A stretch of DNA of 64,000 nt from Verrucosispora sp. NA02020 (GTDB lineage Bacteria > Actinomycetota > Actinomycetes > Mycobacteriales > Micromonosporaceae), in the NCBI RefSeq assembly GCF_013364215.1, contig NZ_CP054923.1:1178001-1242000 (forward strand), given 5' to 3'. Positions within the stretch are counted from its first letter, which is position 1. Each line of letters opens with the position of its first letter. Positions 62,227 through 64,000 of the stretch are shown here, piece after piece. Position numbers and translations under genes: made by a program. Below the pieces are notes generated by a model. It did not search any database. It saw only the letters and a list, made by a program, of their open reading frames with translations, and was not told the origin of the DNA.

Positions 62227-63177
62227 GTGTCCGATCCCACCGTCCACACCACACGGCACACCGTCGACGTGAACGCGCCCGTCGACGCGGTGTACCCGAT
62301 CATCGCCGACGTCACCCGCTGGCCGTACACGTTCGCTCCCACCGTCCACGTCGACCTGCTCGACCGGGACGACGACGGGCCGCAGCAACGTGAACGGCTG
62401 CGGCTCTGGGCCACCGCCAACGGGGTGGTGCGCTCCTGGATCTCTCGTCGGACACTGACACCGGCCGAGGGCCGGATCACGTTCCGGCAGGAGGTGTCGG
62501 CGGCGCCGGTGGCTTCGATGGGCGGCGAGTGGCTGCTCGAACAACTCGACGGCGGCACCCGGGTCGTCCTGCTGCACGACTACTCCGTCGTGGACGACGA
62601 TCCCGACGCCGCCGCCTGGGTGGCGCGGGCCGTCGAGCACAACAGCACCGCCGAGCTGGCGGCGCTGCGCGCGGCGGCGGAGTCCGCCGATGACGGCACC
62701 CTGCTCTCCTTCGCCGACGAGGTGTACGTGGCCGCCCCGGCACCGGAGGTGTACGACTTCCTGTACCACGCCGACCGCTGGCGGGAGCGGTTGCCACACG
62801 TGGCCCGGGTGGAGCTGACCGAGGACGAGCCCGGCGTGCAGATCCTGGAGATGGACACCGTCGCGCCGGACGACAGTGTGCACACCACCCGGTCGGTGCG
62901 GGTCTGCTTCCCGTCCGACCGGATCGTCTACAAGCAGACGGTGCTGCCGCCGCTGCTCGCGGCGCACACCGGCACCTGGACGCTGCGCCCCGAGCGCGAC
63001 GGTGTGGTCGCCACGTCGCACCACACGGTCGTGCTGCGCCCGGACCGGGTCGGCGCGCTGCTCGGCGACTCGGCGACCCTCGCCGACGCCCGGGACCTGG
63101 TCCGCCGCTCGCTGGGCACCAACAGCCGTCGCACGTTGGAGCAGGCACGTCGCCACCTGCAACCGGTGGCCGACTGA
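62227..63177 (+). CDS. Two-domain polyketide aromatase/cyclase
   Basis: 316 residues from GTG 62227 (GGCAGGAGG upstream). Two START/Bet v1-like halves in tandem: first VDVNAPVDAVYPIIADVTRW and later YVAAPAPEVYDFLYHADRWR, each about 150 residues. This is the didomain ARO/CYC type found in reducing aromatic polyketide pathways (ActVII-like), which closes and dehydrates the first ring after C9 ketoreduction. It fits the actIII-like ketoreductase in the same cluster. It is followed by a 25-bp hairpin. Confidence 0.93.
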   Translation: MSDPTVHTTRHTVDVNAPVDAVYPIIADVTRWPYTFAPTVHVDLLDRDDDGPQQRERLRLWATANGVVRSWISRRTLTPAEGRITFRQEVSAAPVASMGGEWLLEQLDGGTRVVLLHDYSVVDDDPDAAAWVARAVEHNSTAELAALRAAAESADDGTLLSFADEVYVAAPAPEVYDFLYHADRWRERLPHVARVELTEDEPGVQILEMDTVAPDDSVHTTRSVRVCFPSDRIVYKQTVLPPLLAAHTGTWTLRPERDGVVATSHHTVVLRPDRVGALLGDSATLADARDLVRRSLGTNSRRTLEQARRHLQPVAD

Positions 63178-63198
63178 TCGCGAGCTTTGCCGCGCGGC

Positions 63199-63250
63199 GC
63201 AGCGTGACGGGCGCGGCGGGCCGACCGGCCCGCCGCGCCCGTCACGCTGC
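63199..63250. terminator. Perfect 25-bp hairpin between convergent genes
   Basis: 63199-63223 and 63226-63250 are exact inverted copies (core AGCGTGACGGGCGCGGCGG) with a two-base loop. It begins 22 bases after the aromatase stop and ends at the ACP stop codon on the other strand. One of the strongest hairpins of the window; it should terminate both transcripts. Confidence 0.85.
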
Positions 63251-63514
63251 TCAGACCCCGGTCGCCGTCCGGTTGACGTAGTCCAGCAGCGACCGTGGTG
63301 TGTCGCAGCTCTCGACCACCTCGTCCGGCAGCGTCACGGCGTACTCGCGGGAGATCCGGGAGACGGTCTCCAGCAGGGCGAGCGAGTCGAAACCCAGGTC
63401 GACGAAGGGGGTGTCCAGGATCTCGCGATCCAGGTCGACGGAGTCGTCCTCGCCGGCCGACGCGCGCAGGATGCGGCGCAGGTCGTCGAGGTGGAGCGGC
63501 TGGTCGGCGGTCAT
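63251..63514 (-). CDS. Acyl carrier protein of a type II PKS
   Basis: 87 residues from ATG 63514. The phosphopantetheine site is DLGFDSLALLE, with Ser44. Acidic helical protein (LDDLRRILRASAGEDDSVDL, TLPDEVVESCDTP) of normal length for a minimal PKS. It lies 31 nt after the chain-length factor stop, the standard order KS-alpha, KS-beta, ACP on this strand, and carries the growing polyketide chain. Confidence 0.94.
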   Translation of the reverse strand: MTADQPLHLDDLRRILRASAGEDDSVDLDREILDTPFVDLGFDSLALLETVSRISREYAVTLPDEVVESCDTPRSLLDYVNRTATGV

Positions 63515-63545
63515 GGGCGTCCTTTCGGGTCGGTGTCGGTGCGGG

Positions 63546-64000
63546 TCACGGGGCGACGCGGCGGAGCACGGCGGCGGCGTTGAAGCCGCCCCGGCCCCGG
63601 GCCACCACCAGCACGCGGTGCAGCGGCAGTGACCGGGGCTCGCCGGTGACCAGGTCGATCGGGCAGTCGGGGGCGGGTGCGTCCACCCCGACGGTGTGCG
63701 GCGCGACGCCGTCGCGGATGGCGAGCAGCGCGGTGGCGAGATCCAGTGCGGCGGCACCGGCCTGGAGCCGGCCGACCGTGCTCTTGGGCGCGGTGACCGG
63801 CACCCGTCGTGGCCCGAACACCTCCGCCAGGTCGGCCGCCTCGGTCCGGTCGGCCACGCGGTCCCCGGCGCCGTCGGCGAAGACCAGGTCCACGTCTGCG
63901 GGCGTGATGCCGGCGTCGCGCAACGCGCCGGTGATCGCGCGGCGCAGCCCGGTCGCGGGCACACCCGCCGGGTCGAACGTCGCCGCGTAGCCGGCCAGTT
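63546..64000 (-). CDS. Chain-length factor (KS-beta) C-terminal part, cut by window edge
   Basis: The last 150 residues of a ketosynthase-like protein, open to the right edge (LAGYAATFDPAGVP is the first readable part). VDLVFADGAGDRVADRTEAA matches the 'D.v.ahGtgT..nD..E' region without the usual His. VPVTAPKSTVGRLQAGAAAL replaces the catalytic 'K..vGH..gA' with GRL, so it lacks the second active-site His. This identifies the non-catalytic KS-beta subunit rather than KS-alpha, which should lie to the right. The pair sets polyketide chain length. Confidence 0.92.
   Translation of the reverse strand, partial: LAGYAATFDPAGVPATGLRRAITGALRDAGITPADVDLVFADGAGDRVADRTEAADLAEVFGPRRVPVTAPKSTVGRLQAGAAALDLATALLAIRDGVAPHTVGVDAPAPDCPIDLVTGEPRSLPLHRVLVVARGRGGFNAAAVLRRVAP

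Overview
The window is GC-rich actinomycete DNA. GTG starts, SARP regulators, an actinobacterial tRNA-Arg-like fragment and an aromatic (type II) polyketide cluster all point to a filamentous actinomycete. A Micromonosporaceae host is my best guess, but no 16S or marker gene is present to prove it. All calls come from reading the sequence; no database search was run.

Left third (1-24,690): an accessory region that looks like the distal end of an integrated island. It holds a partial immunity-like gene, a small membrane protein, an array of 13 TGTCA/TGACA motifs, and a membrane-anchored NACHT NTPase with a SUMF1-like segment. A compact seven-gene minus-strand operon follows (small protein, VirD4/TraD-like ATPase, von Willebrand A, PP2C phosphatase, divergent kinase, DUF4407-like membrane coiled-coil protein, unknown). 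Then come an HTH-membrane protein/HAD-like pair, a small secreted protein, and a SIR2-P-loop gene killed by a nonsense codon plus an IS5-family insertion. Nested IS debris and an unknown gene complete the region. It ends at a 22-bp sequence like the 3' end of tRNA-Arg followed by a strong hairpin, which reads as an attachment-site scar with the island to its left.

Middle (24,690-35,475): after an IS1634-like remnant comes a second defence locus. A minus-strand pair (XRE/ImmA-type HExxH protein and an unknown protein) is divergent from three translationally coupled plus-strand genes that I read as a pPIWI-RE system: nuclease with C-terminal DxK motif, DinG/XPD-like Fe-S helicase, PIWI-like protein. 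The last gene is cut by an IS3-family element that has no target duplication.

Right of the IS3 (35,409-46,824): a minus-strand operon reads SBP lipoprotein, two permeases, a fused double ATPase, hydantoinase/oxoprolinase subunit A, and two subunit B paralogs. Most genes overlap by 1-8 nt. Both B genes end in an identical ~362-bp cassette, which is also tandemly duplicated and changes the C-termini.

Right end (47,150-64,000): a type II polyketide cluster, still open at the right edge. It contains OYE-family reductase, ABM monooxygenase, actIII-like ketoreductase, two zinc-less MDR oxidoreductases, FAD monooxygenase, MFS exporter, MarR regulator, luciferase-like oxidoreductase, two SARP-type regulators (one AfsR-like with NB-ARC and repeats), amidohydrolase, two-domain aromatase/cyclase, acyl carrier protein and a partial chain-length factor. 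The gene set suggests a reduced, oxidised and rearranged aromatic polyketide such as an anthraquinone or anthracene-derived compound; the ketosynthase alpha lies beyond the window.
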